DNA of 64,000 nucleotides from Desulfolucanica intricata. Its GTDB lineage: Bacteria > Bacillota > Desulfotomaculia > Desulfotomaculales > Desulfofarciminaceae. Of the stretch, positions 37,414-46,351 are shown one piece after another; within the stretch, counting starts at the first letter, position 1; every line of letters starts with the position of its first letter. Where the stretch lies: assembly GCF_001592105.1 (NCBI RefSeq), contig NZ_BCWE01000001.1, forward strand, positions 62,001 through 126,000. The letters run 5' to 3'. Below the pieces are notes generated by a model, which worked only from the letters and a program-made list of their open reading frames with translations, was not told the DNA's origin and ran no database searches. The position numbers and the translations under genes were made by a program.

Positions 37414-37447
37414 TATATATGACCGGGTATACTTTCCCCAAAAGTAT

Positions 37448-37485
37448 AAAAAATGTGCCCGTTTTTCCCGGGCACATTTTTTTAA
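37448..37485 (+). terminator. bidirectional terminator between galU and fdhA
   Basis: Perfect eleven-base-pair stem AAATGTGCCCG/CGGGCACATTT with a seven-base loop and U runs on both strands. It separates two convergent operons. Confidence 0.9.
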
Positions 37486-40169
37486 CTTATTTTTTGCATT
37501 TTAACCGCGCAAACCTTATACTCTGGTATTTTAGCCTTTGGATCGCGGGCAGAGTTGGTTAATTTATTAATAGCTACATCCGGGAAGTGGAAGGAAGTAA
37601 ATACAACCCCCGGATTAACTATATCGGTTATCTTAACTGTTACCTCTACCTCACCACGGCGGGAAGTTAGTTTGACCTTATCCCCATCGGTTAAGTTATA
37701 TTTCTGAGCATCAGCAGGGTTAACTTCAAGATATTCTTCAAAATAGAATTCCTTAATGTTTTCAGACCGCTGAGTCATGGTTCCTGTATGATAGTGGAAA
37801 TGTCGGCGTCCGGTACTCAGAATCAACGGGTAATCCTCATCAGGCAGTTCGTTGGGTGGAATATATTCTACTGCGTGGAACTTACCCAAACCCCGGGAAA
37901 ACTTCCCGACATGCAAAATTTTAGTACCCGGGTGTTCCGGTGTCGGGCAGGGCCAATGCAGCCCTCCCTGCTCCAGGCGCTCATAAGAGATACCGCCGTA
38001 AGAGGGAGTTACCCTGGAAATCTCGTCCATGATTTCAGCCGGTGAATTATAATTCATTGGATAACCCATTGCCGTGGCTACCTCACAAATAATCTGCCAG
38101 TCCGGTTTACTGTTACCAATCGGATCAATGGCCTTGCGTACACGCTGCACGCGGCGCTCGGTATTAGAGAAAGTGCCGTCCTTCTCTGCAAAGCTGGCAG
38201 CCGGTAAAACTACGTCAGCCAGCTGCGCGGTTTCGGTCAGGAAGATATCCTGAACTACCAGGAAGTCCAAGTTCTTAAGAGCGTGCTCCACGTGGTTAGC
38301 ATCAGCATCCGAAAGTACCGGGTTTTCACCCATGATATACATGGCCTTAACCTTACCTTCAGCTGCCGCTTCCATCATTTCACCCACAGTAAGACCCGGT
38401 TTTTCCGGCATTGGGGCACCCCAGGCTTGGGAGAACTTTTCCCGGGCTTCCGGCAGTGTTACAGGTTGATAACCTGTGAACACATTAGGAAGAGCACCCA
38501 TGTCACAGGCACCCTGCACGTTGTTTTGTCCCCGCAGAGGGTTAACACCGGTGGACGGGCGACCGATTTGACCGCACAGCATAGCCAGGTTAGCTACGGC
38601 CAGAACGTTATCGGTACCACAAATGTGCTGGGTAATACCCATGGTATAAAGAATCGTAGCATTGGCTGCCTTGGCATAACCCCGGGCCACTTCCTTAATT
38701 GTGTCGGCCGGGATACCGGTTATTTCCTCGACATACTCAGGAGTATATTTTGCTACTGCAGCTTTAAGAACCTCAAAGTCCTCAGTGCGGGTTTCCACAA
38801 ACTCCTTGTTCCAAAGCTCCTCGGCTATAATTACATTAGCCATACCATTAAGAAGAGCTATATCAGAACCGGATTTAATCTGCAGGTGATAATCGGATAA
38901 TTGAGCCATTTCAGTCTTCCGGGGATCTACCACTACCAGAGTTGCCCCGTTAGCTAAAGCTTTCTTAACCCGCAAGCTGATGATGGGGTGAGATTCAGTG
39001 GTATTGGTTCCGGTGGCCAGAATAAAATCAGCACCTGCTATTTCCTCAATACTGTTAGTCATGGCTCCGCTTCCAAATGCTGCCGCCAGACCGGCGACTG
39101 TCGGAGCGTGTCAGAGACGGGCACAGTGGTCTATGCTATTGGTCGCAAGCACTGTGCGGGCAAACTTACTTAACAGGTAGTTTTCTTCGTTGGTACAGCG
39201 TGCGGAACTCAGTACCGCCAGGGCATCCGGGCCGTAAGTATCTTTTACGCTCTTAAGCTTTCCGGCTACGATCCCGATAGCCTCTTCCCAGCTGGCCTCG
39301 ACAAATTTTCCGTCCTTTTTAACCAGCGGAGTAGTTAAACGATCCGGGTTATGGATAAAACCGTAACCGAAACGACCTTTAACACAAAGGGCCCGTCCGT
39401 TTACATCGGCATCAGGAGCGGATGTAACTCCTACCACCTTATTGTCTTTGACATTTAAGTCAAAACTGCAGCCTGAACCGCAGTAGGGACAGGTAGTACG
39501 CACCTTTTTATATTCCCAGGTACGGCCCTTGCCCAGCATACCTTTTTCACTGAGGGCACCCACCGGGCAAACAGAAATACAGCTGCCGCAGAAAACGCAG
39601 TCAGACTCACCAAGGGTCATATCCATAGCAGGAGCTACCTTGGCATCAAAACCACGGTAAGCAAAATCAACTATATTACGTCCCTGTACTTCAGCGCACA
39701 CCCGAACACACTTGCCGCACAGGATACATTTATTCATATCCCTTACGATAAAGGGGTTGTCGTCTTCAATGGGATAATTGTGTTTATCACCCGTGAAACT
39801 ATCCCCGCGCACACCGTAGCGATAAGCATAATCCTGCAGGCTACAGGCACCGTTTTTATTACAGGTCAGACAATCCAGCGGGTGGTTAGCCAACATCAGT
39901 TCCAGGATCGTTTTCCGGGCTTCTACCACTGCGTCGGATTCGGTGTAAACTTCCATGCCGTTCATGGCCTCGGTGACACAGGAAGCCGGTAGGTTGCGCA
40001 TACCTGGTATTTCCACCACACAAATACGGCAGGCCCCGAATCTACTCAGTTCCGGATCATGACAGAAGGTGGGAATAAAGAATCCCGCCTGCCTGGCTGC
40101 TTCCAGCACAGTAGTACCCTTAGGAACTGTCACTTGTTGACCGTTAATGGTTAAGGTGACAAAAGCCAC
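37482..40169 (-). CDS. fdhA: selenocysteine-containing formate dehydrogenase alpha subunit
   Basis: Oxidises formate to CO2 or reduces CO2. One 895-residue frame interrupted only by a UGA at 39111-39113 that encodes selenocysteine 353, in the context HCARL-U-HAPTVAGL. Order: N-terminal [2Fe-2S] domain (CHDPELSRFGACRICVVE), His-Cys3 [4Fe-4S] motif (HPLDCLTCNKNGAC), two ferredoxin clusters (CILCGKCVRVC, CVFCGSCISVC), the Molybdop_Fe4S4 motif CPYCGSGC, then the Mo/W-bis-PGD domains. The start is GTG 40169 after AAAGGAGGG. The iron-sulfur N-terminus is of the NuoG/HydA type, so it should wire to the NuoE/NuoF subunits upstream. Residue 353 also requires SelA/B/C/D, not seen in this window. Confidence 0.97.
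39064..39113 (-). promoter_or_regulatory. SECIS element of fdhA
   Basis: Immediately after the UGA codon the mRNA folds with GCTCCG pairing CGGAGC and an upper stem GCC-GGTCT-GGC. The apical GGUCU loop is the same as in E. coli fdhF, where SelB binds. The spacing from the UGA is as expected for a bacterial SECIS. Confidence 0.9.
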
Positions 40170-40193
40170 TTAAGATTTCCCTCCTTTCGGGAT

Positions 40194-41129
40194 TTATTCG
40201 GAGAATCGGTTCATTTTCAAAATCTTGGAGACAATATCTTTTATATCCAAAGCTTCAGTCCAGGAAACCTCGGTAAACTCTCCATCCTTTTTCAGCATCG
40301 GAATCATGGGTTCATCAACATATTTTAATTCCAGACCCAGACGCCCTTTTAGACAGAGCGGGCGACCCTTGGCCGGAGTTTTTGGAACAACACCGATGGT
40401 TTTTCCTTCTTTTTTCACCAAGTTAAATTTACAACCGCTTTCACAGAAGGTACAGGTAACTTCCTCTTTCTCCAACTCCCATACCCGGCCTTTGCCGGCC
40501 AGCGGCTTCCAGGTCAGAGCACCCACCGGGCAGACACTGACGCAGCGCCCGCAGTATACGCAGTCGGATTCAGCCAGAGGCAGATCCATACCGGTAACAA
40601 TCTTGGTATTAAATCCCCGGTAGCCAAAATCGATCACACTGCGCTCGGGAATAGCGTTGCAATGGCTTACGCAACGGCCACAGAGGATACATTTATTGGG
40701 ATCACGGACAATATAGGGGTTGGAATCATCAATAGCATGATTTTTTCTTTCCCCTTTAAACCCGGTTTCTTTAACTCCGTAATAGAAGGCATAATCCTGC
40801 AAGCGACAGTCGCCGTTTTTCTCACAGGTTAAACAATCCTGCGGGTGATTAGCCAGCATCAATTCCAAAATTGTTTTCCGGGCCTCTACCACTGCCTCGG
40901 ATTCAGTATATACTTCCATTCCTTCCATGACTTCCGTTACACAGGAAGCCGGTAAATTACGCATGCCGGGTATCTCTACCACACAAATGCGGCAGGCCCC
41001 AAACCGAGGAAACTCCGGATCATGACAGAAGGTAGGAATGAAAAATCCTGCCTGCCTGGCTGCTTCCAGTACAGTGGTCCCCTTGGGTACAGTTACCTTA
41101 ACCCCGTTTATAGTCAGGGAAACAGACAA
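40194..41129 (-). CDS. truncated FdhA-like iron-sulfur electron-transfer protein
   Basis: 311 residues closely matching the first ~300 of FdhA: [2Fe-2S] domain (CHDPEFPRFGACRICVVE), His-Cys3 motif (HPQDCLTCEKNGDC), two ferredoxin motifs (CILCGRCVSHC, CVYCGRCVSVC) and a CTFCESGC remnant of the Molybdop_Fe4S4 site. It stops where the catalytic domain would begin. It lies 24 bases before fdhA and looks like a tandem duplication kept as a separate electron-transfer subunit, comparable to HylA-type subunits of FdhF-Hyl complexes. The start is TTG 41129; its AAGGAG lies partly inside a hairpin. Confidence 0.85.
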   Translation of the reverse strand: MSVSLTINGVKVTVPKGTTVLEAARQAGFFIPTFCHDPEFPRFGACRICVVEIPGMRNLPASCVTEVMEGMEVYTESEAVVEARKTILELMLANHPQDCLTCEKNGDCRLQDYAFYYGVKETGFKGERKNHAIDDSNPYIVRDPNKCILCGRCVSHCNAIPERSVIDFGYRGFNTKIVTGMDLPLAESDCVYCGRCVSVCPVGALTWKPLAGKGRVWELEKEEVTCTFCESGCKFNLVKKEGKTIGVVPKTPAKGRPLCLKGRLGLELKYVDEPMIPMLKKDGEFTEVSWTEALDIKDIVSKILKMNRFSE

Positions 41130-41136
41130 TTAGTAT

Positions 41137-41155
41137 CACTCTCCTTACCAGAGTG
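41137..41155 (-). promoter_or_regulatory. hairpin over the ribosome binding site of the FdhA-like gene
   Basis: CACTCT/AGAGTG with a seven-base loop. On the minus strand the AAGGAG Shine-Dalgarno (41141-41146) is split between loop and stem. It could limit translation of the iron-sulfur subunit. Confidence 0.4.
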
Positions 41156-41170
41156 TCAAGAGGGAAGACC

Positions 41171-41212
41171 GGGCCGCCGACTGATTAACCATCTGGTAAA
41201 GTCAGCGGACCC
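41171..41212 (-). repeat. long intercistronic hairpin, NuoF to FdhA-like gene
   Basis: CCGCTGACT pairs with AGTCGGCGG (one G-U), extended by GGG/CCC, around a loop holding TACCA/TGGTTA. There is no U-tract, so an mRNA-processing or stabilising hairpin is more likely than a terminator. Confidence 0.6.
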
Positions 41213-41226
41213 AAATCCGTCCCAAA

Positions 41227-43179
41227 TTAAGCTTTGTATATAGCATCAAACTTACAGCCTGTTATGCAGGCACCACACTTGATACACTTAGTGGTATCAA
41301 TTACGTGGGGTTGTTTCTTCTCACCGGTAATGGCACCTGCCGGGCAGCCTTTGGCACATTTACCGCAGCCCTTACATTTTTCCGGATCAATCTTATAGGT
41401 TAACAGGGCGGTGCAAACACCGGCTGGACAGCGTTTCTCTTCGATATGAGCTAAATACTCATGTTTAAAGTAACGCAGGGTGGAAAGGATCGGATTGGCA
41501 CAGGTCTGTCCTAAACCACAGAGTGCAGTGCTCTTGACTACCCTACCCAGTCTTTCCAGATTTTCGATATCTTCTAATTTACCTTGACCGTCACAGATAC
41601 GGGTCAGGATTTCCAGCATCCGCTTGGTTCCCTCGCGACAAGGAGTACACTTACCACAGGATTCGGCCTGGGTAAAGGTGAGGAAAAATCTGGCTACGTC
41701 AACCATACAAGTAGTTTCATCCATTACAACCAGACCGCCGGATCCCATCATGGCACCGGCAGCGGTAAGGGAATCATAATCAACCGGCAGGTCTAACAAT
41801 TCTTCAGGTATACATCCGCCGGACGGCCCGCCAATCTGCACGGCCTTAAATTTCATGCCGTTCTGGATGCCGCCACCGATGGCAAAGATAATTTCCCGCA
41901 TGGTAATGCCCATCGGCACTTCCACCAGACCGGTATTGTTAACTTTACCGGTTAAGGCAAAGATCTTGGTACCTTTACTCTTCTCGGTACCCAGCTTGGC
42001 ATATTCCGCACCGCCGTTCCGTAAAATATACGGCACGTTGGCATAAGTTTCTACGTTATTAAGGTTAGTGGGCTTATCCCAGAGACCTTTATTAGCCGGG
42101 AAGGGCGGACGTACCCGCGGCATACCCCGGTTGCCTTCAATAGATGTTAACAATGCAGTTTCCTCACCGCATACAAAGGCACCGGCACCGGCCTTAATCT
42201 TAAGTTTAAAATTGAAACCCGAATTAAAAATATTATTACCTAAAATTCCTCTTTCTTCAGCTTGAGCTATAGCAATTTTTAACCGCTCAATTGCCAGCGG
42301 GTACTCAGCCCGTACATAGATATAACCTTCATCGGCGCCTACGGCATAAGCGCAGATGGCCATACCTTCAATTACAGCATGGGGGTCACCCTCCAAAACA
42401 CTACGGTCCATGAAAGCACCGGGGTCACCTTCGTCAGCGTTACAAACAACATATTTCTTATCGCCGGCTGCCTGACGCACAAAACCCCACTTCATACCGG
42501 TAGGGAATCCAGCACCGCCCCGGCCTCTTAAACCGGAACGCTTCACATCTTCAATGACTTCTTCCGGAGTCATTTCAAAAAGGGCTTTGACAAAACCGGC
42601 ATACCCGTCATTGGCAATATAGTCATCAATAACTTCCGGGTTAATATGACCGCAGTTATGCAGCACCAAACGCTTTTGCTTAGCGTAAAAGGGTACTGTC
42701 TCGTAGGTTGGGGCAGTTTCACCGGTGTTCGGTTCTTTATATAAGAGACGCTCAACAATCTCTCCGCCAATCAGGTGTTTCTCCACAACCTCCGGCACAT
42801 CTTCTGCTGCAACCCGGGTATAGAAAGTTTTCTGCGGTTCCACAATCATTAGCGGACCCTGCTCACAAAAACCGTGACATCCGGTAACTTTCACTTCCAC
42901 CTGATCACTTAAACCTTTATTTTGTAATTCTTGTTTCAGGCTTTCTGCCAATTTACCGGAGCCGGAGGAAGTACAGCCTGTACCGGCACAAATTAAAATC
43001 TGGCGTTTTTGGGAGTCTTCTGCAAGATGAAGTTCTGCCAGTATTTTTTGCCGCTTTTCTTTACAAGCATCATCCTGGTGGCAAATGGGACCTTCTTTAC
43101 GACACTTTATATAGTCTTTACAAGGGTTATCGAGTGCATGTGTACACTTGTCACAGCACTTATCCATCAGGCTTTTCAA
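41227..43179 (-). CDS. NuoF/HylB-type NADH-binding flavoprotein subunit
   Basis: 650 residues. The N-terminus (about 1-45) is Cys-rich (CCDKC, CKDYIKC, CHQDDAC), then a thioredoxin-like [2Fe-2S] domain with GTGCTSSGSG and CHGFCEQG, then the Complex I 51 kDa FMN/NADH domain (GLRGRGGAGFPTG, NADEGDPGAF), SLBB, the [4Fe-4S] motif CGKCTPCREG, and two C-terminal ferredoxin motifs (CKGCGKCAKGC, CIKCGACITGC). This is the layout of HydB/HylB subunits of NAD-linked bifurcating enzymes. The start is TTG 43179, seven bases after GGAGG. It should pass electrons between FdhA, ferredoxin and NAD. Confidence 0.93.
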   Translation of the reverse strand: MKSLMDKCCDKCTHALDNPCKDYIKCRKEGPICHQDDACKEKRQKILAELHLAEDSQKRQILICAGTGCTSSGSGKLAESLKQELQNKGLSDQVEVKVTGCHGFCEQGPLMIVEPQKTFYTRVAAEDVPEVVEKHLIGGEIVERLLYKEPNTGETAPTYETVPFYAKQKRLVLHNCGHINPEVIDDYIANDGYAGFVKALFEMTPEEVIEDVKRSGLRGRGGAGFPTGMKWGFVRQAAGDKKYVVCNADEGDPGAFMDRSVLEGDPHAVIEGMAICAYAVGADEGYIYVRAEYPLAIERLKIAIAQAEERGILGNNIFNSGFNFKLKIKAGAGAFVCGEETALLTSIEGNRGMPRVRPPFPANKGLWDKPTNLNNVETYANVPYILRNGGAEYAKLGTEKSKGTKIFALTGKVNNTGLVEVPMGITMREIIFAIGGGIQNGMKFKAVQIGGPSGGCIPEELLDLPVDYDSLTAAGAMMGSGGLVVMDETTCMVDVARFFLTFTQAESCGKCTPCREGTKRMLEILTRICDGQGKLEDIENLERLGRVVKSTALCGLGQTCANPILSTLRYFKHEYLAHIEEKRCPAGVCTALLTYKIDPEKCKGCGKCAKGCPAGAITGEKKQPHVIDTTKCIKCGACITGCKFDAIYKA

Positions 43180-43194
43180 AGCAGAACCTCCTTC

Positions 43195-43689
43195 CTATTC
43201 GTATTTCTCTAAAATACTAACCGCTACGTCCGGGGTCAACCGGCCGTGGGTATCGTTGTTCACCATCATTACCGGTGCCAAACCACAGGCACCCAAGCAG
43301 GCCACTGTTTCCAAAGTAAAGCGTAAATCTTCGGTGGTTTCATTTTTACCCACACCAAGCTTCTTGGAAATCGCTTCCAATACTTTGGCTCCACCCCGCA
43401 CATGGCAGGCAGTACCCTGACAAACACGGATAATATTGCGTCCACGGGGCTTAAGGTGGAATTGGGCGTAGAAAGTAGCCACACCAAAAATTTTACTGAA
43501 AGGGATATTTAATTCTTTAGATATTTGCTGCATTACTTCTTTCGGCAAATACCCGTAAATTTCCTGAGCCTCCTGCAGTACCGGAATTAAGGCTCCTTTT
43601 TGCCCTTTGTAGCCATCCAACATCTTCTGGAGAGCTTCCTGTTGAGGATCTACGGCATGCTGTTCACATCCACATTTACATGCAGCCAA
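43195..43689 (-). CDS. NuoE/HylC-type [2Fe-2S] subunit
   Basis: 164 residues, Complex I 24 kDa family. The [2Fe-2S] cysteines are in CQGTACHVRGG and CLGACGLAPVM. A Cys/His-rich N-terminus (CKCGCEQH) is extra. The start is TTG 43689. The stop lies 15 bases before the NuoF start. Together these form the diaphorase module of an NAD-dependent formate dehydrogenase; bifurcation with ferredoxin is possible by analogy with FdhF2-HylCBA. Confidence 0.93.
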   Translation of the reverse strand: MAACKCGCEQHAVDPQQEALQKMLDGYKGQKGALIPVLQEAQEIYGYLPKEVMQQISKELNIPFSKIFGVATFYAQFHLKPRGRNIIRVCQGTACHVRGGAKVLEAISKKLGVGKNETTEDLRFTLETVACLGACGLAPVMMVNNDTHGRLTPDVAVSILEKYE

Positions 43690-43707
43690 TTTTATCTGTC
43701 CCTCCTC

Positions 43708-44289
43708 TCAATTTTTAGACAGGTTCCTTATTACCCGGCTTTCAGTAATAACATAATGAACCGGGCAGTCATGACTTTGGTGATAAACCTGGTCATAGAT
43801 TTGCATTTCAAAAGCTAAGGCCATAAAAACGGTATCCGGCCTGGTACGGGGTAGAAATCTGTCATAAAAACCGGCACCGTATCCCAGGCGATTACACCTC
43901 TCATCAAAGGCAACCCCCGGAACAATAATTAAATCCAGCTGTTCCGGTTTGACAGGACGAAGACACTCCTTCTTAGGCTCCAAAATGTCATAGGCGCCAC
44001 GGGTTAAATCACCGGGGTAATCCATTAATAAAGAAGGTGTTAACCGTTTAGTTGAAATATCAGTAACCGGTACAGTTACCTTTTTCCCGCTGGAAATAGC
44101 ATCAAGAATGATCTTCTCAGTCTGAACTTCATTGCGGAAATCCAGGTACAGCATAATGGTAGAAGCATTGGTATATTCCTTCATAGCCATTACCTGATAC
44201 TGAATCAGATTGCTCTTTTCTTCTATCTCATTAACGGGAAGAGCCTTCCTAGCTTCAATCACATTTTTACGTAATTCGCTTTTTGTCAC
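43708..44289 (-). CDS. 5-formyltetrahydrofolate cyclo-ligase
   Basis: ATP-dependent conversion of 5-formyl-THF to 5,10-methenyl-THF, 193 residues. The N-terminal basic segment (KSELRKNVIEARKAL), LYLDFRNEV, LIIVPGVAFDERCNRLGYGAGFYDRFL and the C-terminal ESRVIRN are family signatures. The GTG start lies seven bases after GGAGG. It is 18 bases upstream of the NuoE gene, so it leads the formate dehydrogenase operon and links it to C1-folate metabolism (methyl branch of the Wood-Ljungdahl pathway). Confidence 0.93.
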   Translation of the reverse strand: MTKSELRKNVIEARKALPVNEIEEKSNLIQYQVMAMKEYTNASTIMLYLDFRNEVQTEKIILDAISSGKKVTVPVTDISTKRLTPSLLMDYPGDLTRGAYDILEPKKECLRPVKPEQLDLIIVPGVAFDERCNRLGYGAGFYDRFLPRTRPDTVFMALAFEMQIYDQVYHQSHDCPVHYVITESRVIRNLSKN

Positions 44290-44316
44290 AGAAATTCCTC
44301 CATGAAAAATTCTGAC

Positions 44317-44344
44317 TTATTAAAACATTTTAATTCTTCGTTAA
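44317..44344 (-). promoter_or_regulatory. candidate promoter of the formate dehydrogenase operon
   Basis: TTAACG, 16 bases, TAATAA on the minus strand, about 30 bases before the cyclo-ligase start. Confidence 0.35.
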
Positions 44345-44352
44345 AAACATAA

Positions 44353-44374
44353 TTTCCTCCTTGGGTGGAGGAAA
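44353..44374 (-). terminator. hairpin after the ACT-domain gene
   Basis: Perfect eight-base-pair stem TTTCCTCC/GGAGGAAA with a six-base loop. On the minus strand it is followed by TTATGTTTTT, a modest U-tract. Confidence 0.45.
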
Positions 44375-44451
44375 AAAAGAAATACTTTTCAGAATTCATT
44401 TATTATTCTTCTTTTACAGTAGAATATTTTAGGAGTTTCTGTACAAAGTTT

Positions 44452-44883
44452 CTATAGGGAGTAAACCTCTTCCCCGGTTAAAATATTAATACCCTTTGCT
44501 TCCAAGGCTTTAATTGCCGCATCCATCTGCTCCACTCTAAACACAACCAGGGCAGCATTAGATGCTTTTTGCAAAAATGCATATAGATACTCAATATTTA
44601 TACCGGCCTGTCCCAAAATCTCGAGGGCACCGTTTAAGCCGCCCGGAGTGTCAGGAACCTCTACGGCCAGCACATCAGTAACACTGACGGTAAAACCGTC
44701 CACTTTGAGTGCATCAAAGGCTTTGTCAGGATTATTAACAATTAACCTTAGAATACCAAAGTCTGTGGTATCCGCTATGGATAGGGCCCGGATATTAATG
44801 TTGTTCTCACTCAATACTTGAGTTACACGGGCTAAACGGCCGTATTTATTTTCTAAAAAGACAGAAACCTGCTTTACTCTCAT
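44452..44883 (-). CDS. tandem ACT-domain protein
   Basis: 143 residues made of two ACT domains (VKQVSVFLENKYGRLARVTQVL and AVEVPDTPGGLNGALEILGQAGINIEYLYAF), folds that bind amino acids or other small ligands. No catalytic domain is attached. The frame extends to 44931, but ATG 44883 follows AAGGAGG and begins the first domain. It starts 22 bases after the radical SAM gene stop on the same strand. Similar proteins elsewhere accompany acyl-CoA ligases; here it may sense a ligand for its neighbour. Confidence 0.8.
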   Translation of the reverse strand: MRVKQVSVFLENKYGRLARVTQVLSENNINIRALSIADTTDFGILRLIVNNPDKAFDALKVDGFTVSVTDVLAVEVPDTPGGLNGALEILGQAGINIEYLYAFLQKASNAALVVFRVEQMDAAIKALEAKGINILTGEEVYSL

Positions 44884-44905
44884 TATAAAACGCCTCCTTA
44901 AATTT

Positions 44906-46276
44906 TTAAAGAGCCAACACAGAACAACCAAATTTTACTTCCAACTCCAGATAAGAATGTCCGGTTAAATCCCTTCCCCGGGGGTCAAAGGCCAGCCCGG
45001 GCAGCAAAACTAAATCGGGCCGCCAATCCGACTCACCGTCCAGTTCTCTTAGTGCCTTAGCAAAATCACTGACCACCAGGAGCCCGGCAGCTACAATGGA
45101 ACCACCAAAAAAACTGCTTTTTACAGACATCACCCGCACTTCTGCCGGTTCATCAAAAAACCTGTCTATACCTGTTTTAATTAAATTGCCGGCCAAGACG
45201 GAAGTTAATACCAGTACCCGGCGGGCCCGCCTTTTTCTTACGGCATCAGTCATTTCCATAATTATTTCCGGGTCTAAATCATATTCCATAACCAGGCCGG
45301 AGGACTTGCCGGGTGCCTTGTCTAATTGTACCTCAAACTCCCTGCTATCCCGCAGGATTCTTAACTTCGGGGCAGCAGCCTGAAGTACCGCTTTGAATAC
45401 CTGTACTCTGGTCAGACCGCTCACACCCCCTACCGAAAGTACAACATCTCCGGCCAAGAGACCGGCCCGCTCCGCCGGGGAGTCCTTAATTATCCCAACA
45501 ACTTCCGGCCGGAAATCCCCGGGCAGGTGAGGCTCAAAGGTTACCGGCACCCGAATAGATTTCCTGAGCTCAAGAACAAAACTTCTCAAGTCAGCCCAAA
45601 GGGAACTGCTAAAACACAGCCGTTCCTCTGCCAGGCGGGTATAGCCGGGAAGAAATATCCTTACTGTCTTTGCCCCACTGCGCTCCAAATAATGAATTGT
45701 TGCTTCTAAATCAGCCCAACCGGTCAACCAGGGCATAGCCACAATACTGCCATGATAACTTACACCCGCCTGCCCCAGTAAAACTGCACTGTCCACAGCT
45801 TCTTTAGCCCTGGTATCCTTCATCAGCATTTCCCTCGTAGCTATATCAGCACTGTTTAAAGACAGGTTTATCGTCACGTCACCCAAGCCGGCTAAAAAAT
45901 CAACCATCTTACTGCTTAAAAGGGTTCCATTGGTGGTAATCTGAATCGAAACAGCCGGAAACCTGGAACGAATTAGTTTCAATACCTGCTTAATATGCGG
46001 GTGTGTAAACGGCTCACCCTCCATAATTCTCGTTACCGATTCTCCGATAACCACCGGTTTATCAGGTTCCATAAATTCCAGGGTTTCTTCAATTTCCTCA
46101 GGGGTTCGGTGACCGATGCGAAAGGTTTCTACCCCGGGAGGGTTTTGCCGGTGGCTGCAAAAAATACAATGTATATTACAAACAGAAGTAAGCGGTAAAA
46201 TGTTAGATTCCTGTGCACTGTGCAATATAAGTGAACGAACATATCCTTCATGTTCGTTGTATACAAAATCACCCAC
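44906..46276 (-). CDS. radical SAM-PDZ-DUF512-like protein
   Basis: 456 residues. The radical SAM cluster motif CNIHCIFC is near residue 33, followed by the radical SAM barrel (ITTNGTLLS, GDVTINLSLNS). A PDZ segment (VGIIKDSPAERAGLLAGDVVLSVGG) is near residues 265-290, and the C-terminal part resembles DUF512 (VRVMSVKSSFFGGSIVAAGLLVVSDF). Canonical DUF512 proteins have PDZ first, so the order here is different. GTG 46276 lies seven bases after GGAG. Perfect nine-base arms at 46234-46258 could form a hairpin over codons 7-15. Substrate unknown. Confidence 0.8.
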   Translation of the reverse strand: MGDFVYNEHEGYVRSLILHSAQESNILPLTSVCNIHCIFCSHRQNPPGVETFRIGHRTPEEIEETLEFMEPDKPVVIGESVTRIMEGEPFTHPHIKQVLKLIRSRFPAVSIQITTNGTLLSSKMVDFLAGLGDVTINLSLNSADIATREMLMKDTRAKEAVDSAVLLGQAGVSYHGSIVAMPWLTGWADLEATIHYLERSGAKTVRIFLPGYTRLAEERLCFSSSLWADLRSFVLELRKSIRVPVTFEPHLPGDFRPEVVGIIKDSPAERAGLLAGDVVLSVGGVSGLTRVQVFKAVLQAAAPKLRILRDSREFEVQLDKAPGKSSGLVMEYDLDPEIIMEMTDAVRKRRARRVLVLTSVLAGNLIKTGIDRFFDEPAEVRVMSVKSSFFGGSIVAAGLLVVSDFAKALRELDGESDWRPDLVLLPGLAFDPRGRDLTGHSYLELEVKFGCSVLAL

Positions 46277-46311
46277 AGCCTAACTCCTTATATGTTAAGT
46301 TATTAACAGAC

Positions 46312-46329
46312 TTATCCACATTATCCACA
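46312..46329 (+). promoter_or_regulatory. two abutting DnaA boxes
   Basis: Two perfect TTATCCACA 9-mers lie head to tail in the 75-base gap between tsaD and the radical SAM gene. Another perfect box is at 48930-48938 and one at 23112-23120. No dnaA or dnaN is nearby, so a DnaA-titration or regulatory site is more likely than an origin. Confidence 0.6.
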
Positions 46330-46351
46330 GCAAACATTCCACAGAATAACT

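Noticed and set aside
38283-38900. 205-codon plus-strand frame opposite fdhA
   Set aside because: Antisense shadow of the conserved Mo-binding region of fdhA; no recognisable domain.
39062-39113. Apparent split of fdhA into two genes at a stop codon
   Set aside because: The TGA lies at the selenocysteine position (HCARL-U-HAPTV) and is followed by a SECIS hairpin, so it is read through and not a nonsense mutation.
46312-46329. Replication origin at the DnaA boxes
   Set aside because: There are only two adjacent boxes, no AT-rich unwinding element was recognised, and dnaA, dnaN, rpmH and gidA-type neighbours are absent.
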